A stretch of 32,141 nt of DNA from Sphingopyxis sp. (GCF_025869345.1 NZ_JAOZVW010000122.1:1-32141); one strand, 5' to 3'. Shown: positions 1-9,902, numbered from the stretch's first letter. Notes: generated from the letters alone by a model not told the origin. A program made the numbers and translations.

Positions 1-12
1 GCTGCGCTCGCA

Positions 13-2976
13 ATGACGCGCGTTGAAATATATTCGATCCCCGTTCACCGGGCGTTCGCGGATGCGCTCGCGGCCGGGATCATCGCGCGCTACGGCGACG
101 GGGCGCTCGGGCTGGCCGAAGGGTTGATCCTGCTCCCCAGCAACCGCGCGCGCAGCGCGGTGCAGGCGGCGTTCGTGCGCGCGGGCGGGCAGGGCCTGCT
201 GATGCCGCGGCTCGCGGTGATCGGCGACGCCGACCTCGATGAAAGCGTGGCGCTGGCGCTCGACGCAATCGACGACGATCCGATCCCGCCCGCGATCGAC
301 CCGCTGCGCCGCCGCTTGCTGCTCGCCGAACTGATCGAACGGCATACCCCCGCGGGCGAGGCCGCGATTGCCGGCGCGGCGGCGTTCCAGCTCGCCGACG
401 GGCTCGCGCGGGTGATCGACCAGCTTCATTATGAGGAAATCCGCGCGAGTGCGCTCGTCGATCTCGACCTCGGCGCCTTCGCCGAACATTGGCAGGCGTC
501 GCTCGGGCGGCTGCGACTGCTCGTCGATCATTGGCCGGAGGTGCTGGCGAAGACGGGCCACATCGACCGCGCCGCGCGGCGCAATTGCCTGCTCGACCGC
601 GTGACGAAGGGATGGCGCGCCGCGCCGCCCGCGCGCTTCACCATCGCGGCGGGCGTCACCACCGCCGCGCCCGCGATCGCGCGATTGCTGCGCACGGTCG
701 CCGGTCTCGACCGCGGCATGGTCGTGCTGCCGGGGCTCGACGGCGTCATGGCGGCCGAGGAATGGGACGCGCTCGGCCCGACGCGACCCGACCCCGATCA
801 TCCGGCGCGGCCGCTGGAAACGCACCCGCAATATCATCTGAAGCTGTTGCTGGGTCGCATGGGCGCGAGCCGCGACGAGGTGATCGAATGGGAGGCGGCG
901 TCGGACTTCGACGGTCCCGCGACGCGCACGCCCTTCGTGTCGCTGCTCTTCGCGCCCGCCGATTATACCGCCCAGTGGCAGGCGGCGGGCGATCTGTCGG
1001 CGGCGACGGCCGGAATAGAGGGTGCGGTGTTCGCCGACGATGGGCAGGAGGCGCAGGGGATCGCGCTGTTGATGCGCGAGGCGGTCGAGACGCCGGGGCG
1101 CACCGCGGCGCTGGTGACGCCCGACCGCGGCCTTGCCGAGCGCGTCGCGGCGGCGCTCGCGCGCTGGGGGATTTCGGTCGACGACAGCGCGGGTCAGCCC
1201 CTGTCGCGGACGCCGCCGGGCGCGCTGCTGCTGCTGCTCGCCGAACTGGCGGCGGACTTCGATCCTGTCGCCCTGGTGTCGCTGCTCGGCCATCCGCTGG
1301 TGCGCAAGGGCGAGGGGCGGACGGCATGGCTCGACCAGGTGCGGCGGCTCGACCTCCTTCTGCGCGAGCCGGGACTTGCGCCCGGTTGGGGCGGGGTGAG
1401 CGCGCGGATCGCCGCGCGCGCGGCCGATCCCAAGGCACGCGGGCACGGTTTGGCGGTCCAGTTGCAGACGTGGTGGGACGCGGTGTCGGAGGCGCTGGGA
1501 GCGGCGCTCGCGCCCTTCGCAGCCCCGGCCCCGCCCGCGAGCTTGCTGGCGGCGCTGCAACAGGGCGTCGAATGGCTCACCGGCGATGCCGTCTGGGCGG
1601 GGCCAGCGGGGCGGATGCTCGCCGAATTGTTCGATCAGTGGGCGCTCGCGCGCGGCGACGGGCCGGCGCTTGTCGATCCCGCCGATTTCCCCGCGATGCT
1701 CGGGCAGTTGCTCGGCGCAGCGAGCGTGCGCCCGCCCTATGGCGGCCATCCGCGGTTGTTCATCTGGGGGCTGCTCGAGGCGCGGCTCCAGCGCGCCGAC
1801 CTGATGATCCTCGGCGGGCTCGACGAGGGGCGCTGGCCCGCCGCGACCCAGCCCGACCCGTGGCTCGCGCCGGGCATCCGCCGCCTGCTCGGCCTGCCCG
1901 CGCCCGAGCGGCAGCAGGGGATGGCGGCGCATGATTTCGCGAGCGCGCTTGGCGGCAGCGAGATCGTCGTCACCCGCGCCGAACGGAGCGGCGGCGATCC
2001 GGCGGTCGCCTCGCGCTTCTGGCTGCGGCTCGCGGCGCTCGCGGGCGACCTTCCCGAGCCCGCGCCGGGCGGCGTGCCGCTGACGCGGCTCGCGGCCGAA
2101 CTCGACGTCCCGGCGGGCGGGACGCAGCCCGCCGGGCGGCCTGCGCCGCGCCCGCCCGCCGACGACCGCCCGCGCCGGATCAGCGTCACCGGGGTCGACA
2201 AGCTGGCGCGCGATCCCTTCGCTTATTATGCCGACCGGATGCTCGGCCTGTCGGCGCTCGACCCCTTGAGCGCCGCGCCCGATCCGCGCTGGCGCGGAAC
2301 GCGCGTCCACCGATTGTTCGAGGACTGGGTACGCGGCGGCGCGACGCGCGAGGGGTTCGAGACGGAGCTTGCGATGCTGCGCGACGATCCGGCGCTCGAC
2401 ACGATCGCGCGCGCCTTCTGGCTGCCGCGGATCGAGCCCGCGCTGCGCTGGGCGGCGGAGCAGGTCTGGAATGCCGGGGAGCGCCAGCCGCTGGCGGTCG
2501 AGGCGCAGGGCGAAATCGCCATCGATGGCATCGTGCTGCACGGCAAGGCCGATCGGATCGACCGTGACGGCGCGGGCCGGCTCGCGATCGTCGATTACAA
2601 GTCGGGCGGCGCGCCGAGTGCGAAGGCAGCCTATGACAAGCGCGACAACCAGCTCGGTCTGCTCGGGCTGATCGCGCAGCGCGGCGGGATGAAGGACATC
2701 GCCGCGGCGCCGGTCGATGCCCTCGAATATTGGAGCCTGCGTCCCGACCGCCGCGCGGGCGGGGCGGGGAAGGTCTCTGCCACCTATGGCCCACGCAGCG
2801 ATCTGAAGAGCGCCGAACAGGCGATCGACCATGCCGCCGACGCACTGTCGGAGCTTGCGGCGCACTATCTGCTCGGCGACGCGCCCTTCGCGCCGGGCGA
2901 GGCGGCGGGCTATGGCGACTATGACCAGCTCATGCGCCGCGACGAATGGTTCGGGCGCGGGGAGGACGGCGAATGA
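13..2976 (+). CDS. addB: AddB, double-strand break repair nuclease subunit
   Basis: Partner of AddA in the AddAB (RecBCD-like) complex, which resects DNA double-strand ends in the cytoplasm for RecA-dependent recombination. The 987-aa protein has the AddB-type start (EIYSIPVHRAFADAL), the motif DPFAYYADRMLGL near residue 737, and a C-terminal PD-(D/E)XK nuclease domain with GKADRID, then IVDYKSG (Asp861-Tyr-Lys863), then QLGL. Only one cysteine is visible in the whole chain, so the four-Cys iron-sulfur cluster of Bacillus AddB cannot be present. The stop overlaps the addA start as ATGA (2973-2976), so the two are translationally coupled. The ATG at 13 has no visible ribosome site because upstream sequence is a repeat end; no other in-frame ATG lies close by. 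Gene identity is secure; the exact start is less so. Confidence 0.95.
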   Translation: MTRVEIYSIPVHRAFADALAAGIIARYGDGALGLAEGLILLPSNRARSAVQAAFVRAGGQGLLMPRLAVIGDADLDESVALALDAIDDDPIPPAIDPLRRRLLLAELIERHTPAGEAAIAGAAAFQLADGLARVIDQLHYEEIRASALVDLDLGAFAEHWQASLGRLRLLVDHWPEVLAKTGHIDRAARRNCLLDRVTKGWRAAPPARFTIAAGVTTAAPAIARLLRTVAGLDRGMVVLPGLDGVMAAEEWDALGPTRPDPDHPARPLETHPQYHLKLLLGRMGASRDEVIEWEAASDFDGPATRTPFVSLLFAPADYTAQWQAAGDLSAATAGIEGAVFADDGQEAQGIALLMREAVETPGRTAALVTPDRGLAERVAAALARWGISVDDSAGQPLSRTPPGALLLLLAELAADFDPVALVSLLGHPLVRKGEGRTAWLDQVRRLDLLLREPGLAPGWGGVSARIAARAADPKARGHGLAVQLQTWWDAVSEALGAALAPFAAPAPPASLLAALQQGVEWLTGDAVWAGPAGRMLAELFDQWALARGDGPALVDPADFPAMLGQLLGAASVRPPYGGHPRLFIWGLLEARLQRADLMILGGLDEGRWPAATQPDPWLAPGIRRLLGLPAPERQQGMAAHDFASALGGSEIVVTRAERSGGDPAVASRFWLRLAALAGDLPEPAPGGVPLTRLAAELDVPAGGTQPAGRPAPRPPADDRPRRISVTGVDKLARDPFAYYADRMLGLSALDPLSAAPDPRWRGTRVHRLFEDWVRGGATREGFETELAMLRDDPALDTIARAFWLPRIEPALRWAAEQVWNAGERQPLAVEAQGEIAIDGIVLHGKADRIDRDGAGRLAIVDYKSGGAPSAKAAYDKRDNQLGLLGLIAQRGGMKDIAAAPVDALEYWSLRPDRRAGGAGKVSATYGPRSDLKSAEQAIDHAADALSELAAHYLLGDAPFAPGEAAGYGDYDQLMRRDEWFGRGEDGE

Positions 2977-5900
2977 GCACGCCCTCCGGTCTCGCCACCC
3001 TCGACCCGCGGCAGGCCGCCGCCGCCGATCCCGAGAGCCACGTCTGGCTCGGCGCGTCGGCGGGGACGGGCAAGACGCAGGTGCTTTCGGCGCGGGTGCT
3101 GCGGTTGATGCTCGATGGCGTCTCGCCCGAAGCGATCCTCTGCATCACCTTCACCAAGGCAGGCGCGGCCGAAATGGCGCACCGCATCCACGAACGGCTC
3201 GCAGCGTGGGTGCGGATGGAGGATGGCGATTTGCGGCTGGACCTGCGCGCTCTGGGGCTCGACTGGGAGCGGCCGGGATTGATGACGCGGGCGCGCTCCT
3301 TGTTCGCGACGGTGATCGACAGTCCGGGCGGCGCGATCCGCGTCCAGACGATCCACAGCTTCTGCCAGACCCTGCTCGCGAGCTTTCCGCTCGAAGCGAA
3401 GCTGCTGCCGGGCTTCCGCGCGATCGAGGAGGATGAGGCGGCGGCCCTGCAAAGAAAGGTGCTGGCGGAGCTTCTGGAAAGCCCCTCCTCTTCAGAGGAG
3501 GGGTTTGGGGTGGTGGACGCCGGTGCGGAACACCACCCCGCTGCGACCAGGCCCGGCTTCGCCGAACCAAGTCTCGCTGCCCCTCCTCTGAAGAGGAGGG
3601 GAGAAGGAAGCGACCTCCGCGACGCCGCGGCGATGCTGTCGCGGCGGCTGGGGCCGGAGTCCGCGCTATCCTTCCTGTCGAACTGCGCCGCGGCGTTCGG
3701 CGGTCCGCGCGCGGCGCTGCCGCCCTCGGCGCACGACCTGCGCGCCGCGTTCGACCTGCCGGACGGCGATCCCGATGCGTGGATCGAGGCCGAACTCGCG
3801 GACGGCGCGGTCCCCGACGCCGATATCCGCGCGGTCGCGACGAGCGGCGCCAACTGGGGGACGAAGACCGGGCTTGCCTGCAACGATATGATGGTCGGCT
3901 GGCTGATCGCCGGCGCGTCCGCGCGCGCTGCGATGCTCGGCGAACTGCTCGGCTGCTTCCTGACCGGCAAGGGCGATCTCCGCGCCGATTTCGCGGGCGA
4001 CAAGGGGCGAATGGCCGATTGCGTCGACAGCGCGGTGCGCATCGTCGGGGCCGCGCAGCGGCTCATCGGCACCGCGACCGCGATGCGCGTCGCCGACGAC
4101 CTCGCGGCGGCATGGACGCTCGGCAGCCGCTTTGCCGAAAGCTATGCGCTCGCCAAGCGCGAGCAGGGGCTCGCCGATTTCGACGATCTGATCACGCTCG
4201 CGGGCTCGCTGCTGCGCGTCAGCAGCTTCGGCGAATGGGTGCGCTTCAAGCTCGACCAGCGCACCGACCATATCCTCGTCGACGAGGCGCAGGATACCAA
4301 TATGCGCCAATGGGGCATCGTCCTGTCGATGGCCGAGGAGTTTTTCGCGGGCAGCGGAGCGAAGGACGAGCGCATCCGCACGCTCTTCACCGTCGGCGAC
4401 CGCAAGCAGGCGATCTTCGGCTTTCAGGGCACCGAGCCCAAGGCGTTCGCGAAAGCGCGCGAGCTGTTCCATTTATTAGGTGAGCGCGCGGAGCAGGCCT
4501 TTCAGAACGTCGATCTGGTGTCCAACTACCGCTCGACCCCGGCCGTGCTCGAGGTCGTGGATCGCTGGCTGGCGGCGGGCGGCACCGCCGATATGGGTCT
4601 CGACGGCGACGAACCGCCGCATGATCCCAAACGCTCGACCCAAGCGGGACAGGTCGAACTCTGGCAACCGCTGCCGGTTGGCAAGGCGCTCGACGCCGCC
4701 GCCGACGAGGCGGACGAAGGCGATGGTGATGCGAATGCACCCGCCTCCGACCCCGCCTCGATGCGGCTGGCGAAGGCGATTGCGGGCGAAGTGCAAGAGT
4801 GGATCGCGCACGGCAAGGACGGGCGCCCGGTCGCGCCGGGCGACATCATGATCCTCGTCCGCCGTCGCCGCGACCTCGCGGCGCGGATCGTCGCGCGGCT
4901 GCAGGCGCTGCATGTGCCGGTGGCGGGCGTCGATCGCTTCGCGCTGACCCAGCCGCTCGCGGCGCAGGACCTGATCGCGGCGATGCGCTTCGCGGTGCAG
5001 CCGCTCGACGACCTCAATCTCGCCGCGCTGCTCGTCTCGCCGCTGATCGGCTGGACGCAGGATCAGCTTTACGCGCACGCCCACAAGCGCGGCCGCGCGG
5101 CGCTGTGGGAGCATCTGCGGGCGACCGAGAGCGAGGTGCCCGCGGCGGCGATGGTGGCGCTGCGTCACCTGCTCGGCATGGCCGATTTCACCACGCCCTT
5201 CCGTTTCCTCGAAACCGTCTTGTCGGGGTCGATCGACGGGCGGCGCAAACTCACGGCGCGGCTGGGACGCGAAGCGCGCGACCCGATCGACGAGCTGCTC
5301 AATCAGGCGCTCGCTTTCGAGAGGCGTGAGACGGTGTCGCTGCTCGGCTTCCTGACGATGGTGTCGGCGAGCGCCGCCGACATCAAGCGCCAGACCGAAG
5401 CGCGCAGCGACGTCGTGCGCGTGATGACGGTGCACGGCTCGAAGGGATTGCAGGCGCCGATCGTGATCCTCGCCGATGCGACCGACGATGCCGCGATCGG
5501 CCACCGGCCATTCAGCGTCGATGTCGCTGCATGGGAGAAATTGCCGGTCTTCGCGCTGCCCGCCGACGAGCGGCACGGGGCGCTCGCCGACGCCTATGCC
5601 GCCGCGGCGAAAGCGGCGTCGGAGGAGCATTGGCGCCTCTTCTACGTCGCGATGACGCGCGCCGAGGAGATATTGGTCGTCGCGGGGGTGACGAAGAAGG
5701 CCGACCGCACGATCCCCGAGACGAGCTGGCACGCCGCGGCCGAGAGCGTGCTCGCGGCGATGCCGTGCGAGTGGGAGGCGGCGGGGCCCGTCTGGGGGCA
5801 GCGCCGTATCCACCGCGCCAACGACGGCAAATGGGCGAAGAAGGAGAAGGCCGCGAAGGCCCCGGCGCCCGCGCTCGTGCTTCCCGGCTGGGCGCACCGC

Positions 5901-6557
5901 CCCGCGCCCGAGGAAGCGCGCCCGCCGCGCCCGCTTGCGCCGTCGGCGCTCGGCGAGGACGATGTCGCGGTGCCGCCGCAAGGTGCCGCGCGCGTCGCGG
6001 CGGTCGAGCGCGGGCTGCTGCTCCACGCGCTGTTCGAGCGGCTGCCGCCGGTCGCGGCGGAAAGGCGGCGCGATGCGGCGTTGCGCTGGCTCGCCGCGCA
6101 GGCGCCGACGCTCGGCGAGGCGGCGCGCGCGGCGATGGCCGATGAAGCGCTCGCGGTGCTGGGCGATCCCGCGCACGCCGCATTGTTCGGCCCCGGCAGC
6201 CTCGCCGAGGTGCCGCTGTCGGCGGTCGTCGACGGCGGCGCGGTCGTCGCGGGGATCGTCGACCGCCTGCTTGTCACCGACGACGCGGTGACGGTGATCG
6301 ACTATAAGACCGGGCGGCAGGTGCCCGACAGCGCCGACGCGGTGCAGCCCGCCTATCTGCGCCAGATGGCGGCGTATCGCGACGCGCTGACCGTCATCTT
6401 CCCCGGCCGCCGCGTCGAGGCGGCGCTGCTCTACACCGCCGCGCCGCGGCTGATCCGGCTGGGCGATGCGCTGCTCGATGCGCACAAGCCCGGCTTGGCG
6501 GCAACCAAGGTGAATTTGCCGGGTTCGACCCTTGAGCCCGACGCGCCGACGCCCTAG
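2973..6557 (+). CDS. addA: AddA, double-strand break repair helicase/nuclease
   Basis: UvrD-family (SF1A) helicase and nuclease subunit of AddAB, 1194 aa. Visible in order: Walker [11 protein letters not shown] (about residues 27-36), motif [11 protein letters not shown], motif [18 protein letters not shown], motif IV SNYRSTP, motif [13 protein letters not shown] (about 820), motif [12 protein letters not shown], and a C-terminal RecB-type nuclease with GIVDRL and IDYKTG (Asp1110-Tyr-Lys1112). The start is the ATG at 2973 that overlaps the addB stop; a longer frame from 2946 lies inside addB and is not needed. Residues about 170-210 are encoded by a 120-bp palindromic repeat inserted in frame, an addition foreign to the family. 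Two consecutive rare TTA leucine codons occur at 4473-4478. The helicase and nuclease motifs are intact, so the enzyme is probably active. Confidence 0.95.
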   Translation: MSTPSGLATLDPRQAAAADPESHVWLGASAGTGKTQVLSARVLRLMLDGVSPEAILCITFTKAGAAEMAHRIHERLAAWVRMEDGDLRLDLRALGLDWERPGLMTRARSLFATVIDSPGGAIRVQTIHSFCQTLLASFPLEAKLLPGFRAIEEDEAAALQRKVLAELLESPSSSEEGFGVVDAGAEHHPAATRPGFAEPSLAAPPLKRRGEGSDLRDAAAMLSRRLGPESALSFLSNCAAAFGGPRAALPPSAHDLRAAFDLPDGDPDAWIEAELADGAVPDADIRAVATSGANWGTKTGLACNDMMVGWLIAGASARAAMLGELLGCFLTGKGDLRADFAGDKGRMADCVDSAVRIVGAAQRLIGTATAMRVADDLAAAWTLGSRFAESYALAKREQGLADFDDLITLAGSLLRVSSFGEWVRFKLDQRTDHILVDEAQDTNMRQWGIVLSMAEEFFAGSGAKDERIRTLFTVGDRKQAIFGFQGTEPKAFAKARELFHLLGERAEQAFQNVDLVSNYRSTPAVLEVVDRWLAAGGTADMGLDGDEPPHDPKRSTQAGQVELWQPLPVGKALDAAADEADEGDGDANAPASDPASMRLAKAIAGEVQEWIAHGKDGRPVAPGDIMILVRRRRDLAARIVARLQALHVPVAGVDRFALTQPLAAQDLIAAMRFAVQPLDDLNLAALLVSPLIGWTQDQLYAHAHKRGRAALWEHLRATESEVPAAAMVALRHLLGMADFTTPFRFLETVLSGSIDGRRKLTARLGREARDPIDELLNQALAFERRETVSLLGFLTMVSASAADIKRQTEARSDVVRVMTVHGSKGLQAPIVILADATDDAAIGHRPFSVDVAAWEKLPVFALPADERHGALADAYAAAAKAASEEHWRLFYVAMTRAEEILVVAGVTKKADRTIPETSWHAAAESVLAAMPCEWEAAGPVWGQRRIHRANDGKWAKKEKAAKAPAPALVLPGWAHRPAPEEARPPRPLAPSALGEDDVAVPPQGAARVAAVERGLLLHALFERLPPVAAERRRDAALRWLAAQAPTLGEAARAAMADEALAVLGDPAHAALFGPGSLAEVPLSAVVDGGAVVAGIVDRLLVTDDAVTVIDYKTGRQVPDSADAVQPAYLRQMAAYRDALTVIFPGRRVEAALLYTAAPRLIRLGDALLDAHKPGLAATKVNLPGSTLEPDAPTP
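3482..3601 (+). repeat. Palindromic repeat, family A, inside addA
   Basis: A 120-bp element bounded by two 22-nt hairpins (10-bp stem CCCCTCCTCT/AGAGGAGGGG at 3482-3503 and 3580-3601). Between them lie a second stem, GGGGTGGTG/CACCACCCC (3507-3515 with 3531-3539), and a small CGGC-TTC-GCCG hairpin. Length is a multiple of three and all 40 codons are open, so it lies in frame in addA and encodes a Ser/Glu-rich then Pro/Arg-rich stretch. Relatives occur at 17209-17322 (same orientation) and 8283-8408 (opposite orientation), both between genes. The arrangement resembles Rickettsia palindromic elements in behaviour; I do not claim sequence homology to them. Confidence 0.92.
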
Positions 6558-6589
6558 CTTGGGAACAAGGCAGTTTCAGGAGTTTGATT

Positions 6590-6910
6590 ATGACCACCAA
6601 AGCCATCACCGATGCCAGCTTCCAGGCCGACGTGCTCGACAGCGACACGCCGGTGCTCGTCGATTTCTGGGCCGAATGGTGCGGCCCGTGCAAGATGATC
6701 GGCCCTTCGCTCGAGGAAATCTCGGACGAGCTGGCGGGCAAGGTGGTGATCGCCAAGCTCAACATCGACGACCATCCCGACGCGCCGAGCAAATATGGCG
6801 TGCGCGGCATCCCGACGATGATCCTGTTCAAGAACGGCGCGGTCGCCGACACCAAGGTCGGCGCGGCGCCGAAGAGCGCGCTCAAGGGGTGGCTTGAGGG
6901 GGCGCTGTAA
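6590..6910 (+). CDS. trxA: Thioredoxin TrxA
   Basis: Cytoplasmic disulfide reductase, 106 aa, the normal size for thioredoxin 1. The redox motif WCGPC is at residues 30-34 (Cys31, Cys34), preceded by VLVDFWAE and followed by the cis-proline segment [14 protein letters not shown]. The ATG at 6590 is chosen over the TTG at 6584 because CAGGAG (6577-6582) lies seven bases ahead of it. It follows addA by 32 bp on the same strand, an order common in sphingomonads, and is probably co-transcribed with it. An inverted repeat followed by a T run lies just downstream. Confidence 0.97.
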   Translation: MTTKAITDASFQADVLDSDTPVLVDFWAEWCGPCKMIGPSLEEISDELAGKVVIAKLNIDDHPDAPSKYGVRGIPTMILFKNGAVADTKVGAAPKSALKGWLEGAL

Positions 6911-6923
6911 GCAACGCCTTTAT

Positions 6924-7009
6924 CCGTTCGTGTCGAGCGAAGTCGAGACACCCGTCGGCCTAGCGCCATATCGATGGGCATCTCGACTTCGCTCGATGCG
7001 AACGGTTTT
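6924..7009. terminator. Inverted repeat between trxA and argJ, likely two-way terminator
   Basis: Two roughly 30-nt arms (6924-6953 and 6976-7005) pair along CCGTTCG..TCGAGCGAAGTCGAGA..CCC with four mismatched positions and a 22-nt loop. On the plus strand the stem is followed at once by TTTTC. It fills the gap between the convergent trxA and argJ genes, so it could stop transcription from both sides. The core TCGAGCGAAGTCGAGA is a common dispersed repeat in sphingomonads; only this copy is in the window. Confidence 0.65.
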
Positions 7010-7020
7010 CTGTCTGCGGT

Positions 7021-8247
7021 TCAGCTCCGGTAATCGGCGTTGATGCTGATGTAGCCGTGGGTCAGGTCGCACGTCCACACGGTCGCGCGGCCTTCGCCGA
7101 GGCCGAGGTCGGCGCCGACGCGGATTTCGAGGCCCTTGAGGTGCGCCGCGACCGGCGCCTCGTCATAGCCGTCGACCGGCAGCCCGTCCTTCGCCACCCA
7201 GTGATCGCCAAAGCGGATCGCGAGGCGGTCGCGGTCGGCGGGTTCGCCCGCCTTGCCCACCGCCATCACGACGCGGCCCCAGTTCGCGTCCTCGCCCGCG
7301 ATCGCGGTCTTGACCAGCGGCGAATTGGCGATCGACAGCGCGACGCGCTTCGCGCTGGCGTCGCTGACCGCGCCCGTCACCTGCACCTCGATGAATTTCG
7401 ACGCGCCTTCGCCGTCGCGCACCACCTGCTGCGCAAGGTCGAGCGCGACAGCGTGGATCGCCGCATAGAGCGCGTCGGCGCCCGGATCGTCGCGGCTGGC
7501 GAGCGTTGCGCCTCCCGCTTGCCCCGTCGCGAACAGCAGCACCGTGTCGCTGGTCGAGGTGTCGCTGTCCACGGTGATGTTGTTGAACGTCCCGCCGGTC
7601 GCCTCGGTCAGCATATCCTGCAGCAGCGCGGGGGCGACCGCGGCGTCGGTGAAGATATAGCCGAGCATCGTCGCCATGTCGGGAGCGATCATCCCTGATC
7701 CCTTGACGATTCCCGCGACTTGAATCGTGTGGTCGCCGACGACCGCGCTCGCGGCGGCGCCTTTCGGGAAAGTGTCGGTGGTGCAGATGGTTTCGGCCGC
7801 GGCCTCCCATGAGCAGGGTTCGGCGGTCAGCGCCGCCGCCACGCCCGCGCGCGCCTTGTCCTTGGGCAGCGGCACGCCGATGACGCCGGTCGAACTGACG
7901 AACACCTCGCCCGCCGCGCAGCCGAGATGCTCGGCAACCTGCGCCATGATCTGTTCGACCGCCTCGCGCCCGCGATAGCCGGTGAAGGCGTTGCTGTTGC
8001 CCGCATTGACGATCAGCGCGCGGCCGATGCCGCTCTTGATCTGCTCGCGGCCGAGTTCGACCTCGGACGAGCAGCAGAGATTGCGCGTGAAGACCCCCGC
8101 GACCGCCGTGCCGGGAGCAAGCTCGACATAGGTGAGGTCGCAGCGATCCCATTCCTTGTAGCGCGCCCGCGCGACGCGGCGCGTGACCCCGGCGATGTCG
8201 GGGAGGGCGGGGAAGGCGGCGGGGGCGAGCGGCGAGCGGGTGGTCAT
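7021..8247 (-). CDS. argJ: ArgJ, bifunctional ornithine acetyltransferase / N-acetylglutamate synthase
   Basis: Transfers the acetyl group from N-acetylornithine to glutamate, and in bifunctional forms also from acetyl-CoA, giving the cyclic arginine pathway. The 408-aa precursor has the family's self-cleavage site MIAPDMATMLG, where the Ala192-Thr193 bond is cut and Thr193 becomes the N-terminal nucleophile of the beta chain. Also present are SSTGVIGVPLP and the conserved C-terminal ISINADYRS. Full length and uninterrupted. No clear ribosome site precedes the ATG at 8247. It converges on trxA and stands alone as a transcription unit; no other arg gene is near. Confidence 0.96.
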   Translation of the reverse strand: MTTRSPLAPAAFPALPDIAGVTRRVARARYKEWDRCDLTYVELAPGTAVAGVFTRNLCCSSEVELGREQIKSGIGRALIVNAGNSNAFTGYRGREAVEQIMAQVAEHLGCAAGEVFVSSTGVIGVPLPKDKARAGVAAALTAEPCSWEAAAETICTTDTFPKGAAASAVVGDHTIQVAGIVKGSGMIAPDMATMLGYIFTDAAVAPALLQDMLTEATGGTFNNITVDSDTSTSDTVLLFATGQAGGATLASRDDPGADALYAAIHAVALDLAQQVVRDGEGASKFIEVQVTGAVSDASAKRVALSIANSPLVKTAIAGEDANWGRVVMAVGKAGEPADRDRLAIRFGDHWVAKDGLPVDGYDEAPVAAHLKGLEIRVGADLGLGEGRATVWTCDLTHGYISINADYRS

Positions 8248-8282
8248 GGGGTGCGCTTAGCTCGCCAATGCGCAAAGAAAAA

Positions 8283-8408
8283 CCCCTCCCTGAAAGGGAG
8301 GGGCAGCGAGACTTGCGGGCTTGCCCGCTTAGTCGCAGCGGGGTGGGTGTGCCGCCAAGCAGAACGCCTGCGGCGACCCACCCCCGACCCCTCCCTTTCA
8401 GGGAGGGG
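8283..8408 (-). repeat. Palindromic repeat, family A, intergenic copy
   Basis: A 126-bp element between the aldehyde dehydrogenase stop and argJ, in the opposite orientation to the addA copy. End hairpins have 9-bp stems CCCCTCCCT/AGGGAGGGG (8283-8303 and 8388-8408), a variant of the CCCCTCCTCT stem elsewhere. Read on the minus strand it keeps the shared core CCCCGCTGCGACT and AAGTCTCGCTG, the inner stem GGGGTGGGT/ACCCACCCC, and a perfect GCGGGC-AA-GCCCGC hairpin. It lies directly downstream of the aldehyde dehydrogenase gene, where its hairpins could end or stabilise the transcript. Confidence 0.88.
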
Positions 8409-8413
8409 AGATG

Positions 8414-9850
8414 TTACGCCGGAATGCCGCTGATCGACTTCACTTCCATGAAATCCTTCAGCCCGAACAGCCCGCCTTCGCGGCCGTTGCCCGACGCCTT
8501 GTAGCCGCCGAACGCCGCGCCCGGCGCGGGGCCCCAGGCGTTGACCGCGACCATGCCGGCGCGCAGCTTCGGCGCGACCGCGGCGGCCTTGGCGGGATCG
8601 CCCGAGACGACCGCCGACAGGCCGTATTCGGTGTCGTTGGCGATATCGACCGCTTCGTCGAGGTCGGCATATTCCATGATCGTCGCGACGGGGCCGAACA
8701 CCTCCTCCTTGGCGATGCGCATGTCGGGGGTGACGCCCGAGAAGACGGTCGGCTTGATGAAATAGCCGCGGTTGACGTTCGCGGGCAGGCCGGTGCCGCC
8801 GGTTTCCAGCGTCGCGCCCTCGTCGATCGCCGACTGGATCAGGCCCTGGATCTTGTCATACTGCGCCTTGTTGACGACGGGGCCGATATGGCCGCCCTCG
8901 GCCTGCGGGTCGCCCACTTGCGTCCCGTCGAACATCGCCTTGATGACGCCGACCGCTTCGGCCTTGCGATCCTTGTGGACCAGGATGCGCGTCGGCGCGA
9001 TGCAGCTTTGGCCGGTGTTGACGAGCACGCCCTGCACCGTCGGCGGCAGCACGGTCTCAAGGTCGGCGTCGGGCAGGACGATGTTCGGCGACTTGCCGCC
9101 GAGTTCCTGATGGACGCGCTTGACCGTGTCGGCCGCCGCCTTGGCGACGAGGATGCCGGCGCGGGTCGAGCCGGTGAAGCTCACCATTTCGATGCCGGGG
9201 TGCGACGAGATCGCGTTGCCGACGGTGGGGCCATCGCCCTGGACGAGGTTGAACACGCCCGGTGGGACGCCCGCGGCGTCGAGGATTTCGGCGAAGATCA
9301 CCGCATTGCCAGGGCATTCCTCGGACGGTTTGAGGATCATCGTGTTGCCCCCGGCGAGCGCCGGAGCGACCTTCAGCGCGATCTGGTTGAGCGGCCAGTT
9401 CCACGGCGTGATCATGCCGACGACGCCGATCGGCTCATAGACGATCGTGTTCGCGCCATGCTTTTCTGCGAATTCGAAATCCTTGAGCGCGGCGATCGTG
9501 CCGAGGAAGCCGCCGATGCCGGCGCCGACCTGCGCGGTGCCCGCGAAGCTCACCGGCGCGCCCATTTCGCTCGCCATCGACCTGGCGAGATCGGGCCCAC
9601 GCTTCTTATATTCCTCGACGATGCGGTTCAGCAGCGCGAGGCGTTCCTCGCGCGTCGTCTGCGAGAAGGTCTTGAAGGCTTCCTTCGCCGCGGCGACCGC
9701 GGCATCGACATCGGCCGCGCTGCCGAGCACGACGGTCGAAGCCGCTTCCTCGGTCGCGGGGTTGATGACGTCGTGGAGCTTGCCGCCCTGGCTGTCGACC
9801 CATTTGCCGCCGATGTAATGCTGTTTCAGGTGCGTTTCGGTGTCGCTCAT
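8414..9850 (-). CDS. Aldehyde dehydrogenase family protein, NAD(P)-dependent
   Basis: Cytoplasmic oxidation of an aldehyde to its acid; substrate not evident. The 478-aa chain has all catalytic features of the family: Asn151 in TPWNWPL, Lys174 in ILKPSEE, the FTGSTRAG turn, Glu249 in QELGGKSPN, nucleophile Cys283 in NTGQSC, and EEVFGPV. The ATG at 9850 is preferred over the ATG at 9853 because GGGAG is seven bases away; a longer frame upstream to 9961 is non-coding repeat sequence. Overall it looks like the broad group often named betaine-aldehyde or aldehyde dehydrogenases in sphingomonads. The neighbours do not point to one pathway. Confidence 0.93.
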   Translation of the reverse strand: MSDTETHLKQHYIGGKWVDSQGGKLHDVINPATEEAASTVVLGSAADVDAAVAAAKEAFKTFSQTTREERLALLNRIVEEYKKRGPDLARSMASEMGAPVSFAGTAQVGAGIGGFLGTIAALKDFEFAEKHGANTIVYEPIGVVGMITPWNWPLNQIALKVAPALAGGNTMILKPSEECPGNAVIFAEILDAAGVPPGVFNLVQGDGPTVGNAISSHPGIEMVSFTGSTRAGILVAKAAADTVKRVHQELGGKSPNIVLPDADLETVLPPTVQGVLVNTGQSCIAPTRILVHKDRKAEAVGVIKAMFDGTQVGDPQAEGGHIGPVVNKAQYDKIQGLIQSAIDEGATLETGGTGLPANVNRGYFIKPTVFSGVTPDMRIAKEEVFGPVATIMEYADLDEAVDIANDTEYGLSAVVSGDPAKAAAVAPKLRAGMVAVNAWGPAPGAAFGGYKASGNGREGGLFGLKDFMEVKSISGIPA

Positions 9851-9902
9851 CATAAGTCTCCCATCGGCGTCTAAAATACGTCTCGCATTGCTACCTAATG
9901 GC

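Noticed and set aside
4476..6485. A 669-codon minus-strand open frame opposite addA
   Set aside because: Same shadow effect; composition is Arg/His/Gly-rich and no domain is seen, while addA motifs cover this stretch.
13..6910. addB-addA-trxA as a new anti-phage defence operon
   Set aside because: AddAB does degrade foreign ends, but all motifs and the gene order fit the normal core repair locus.
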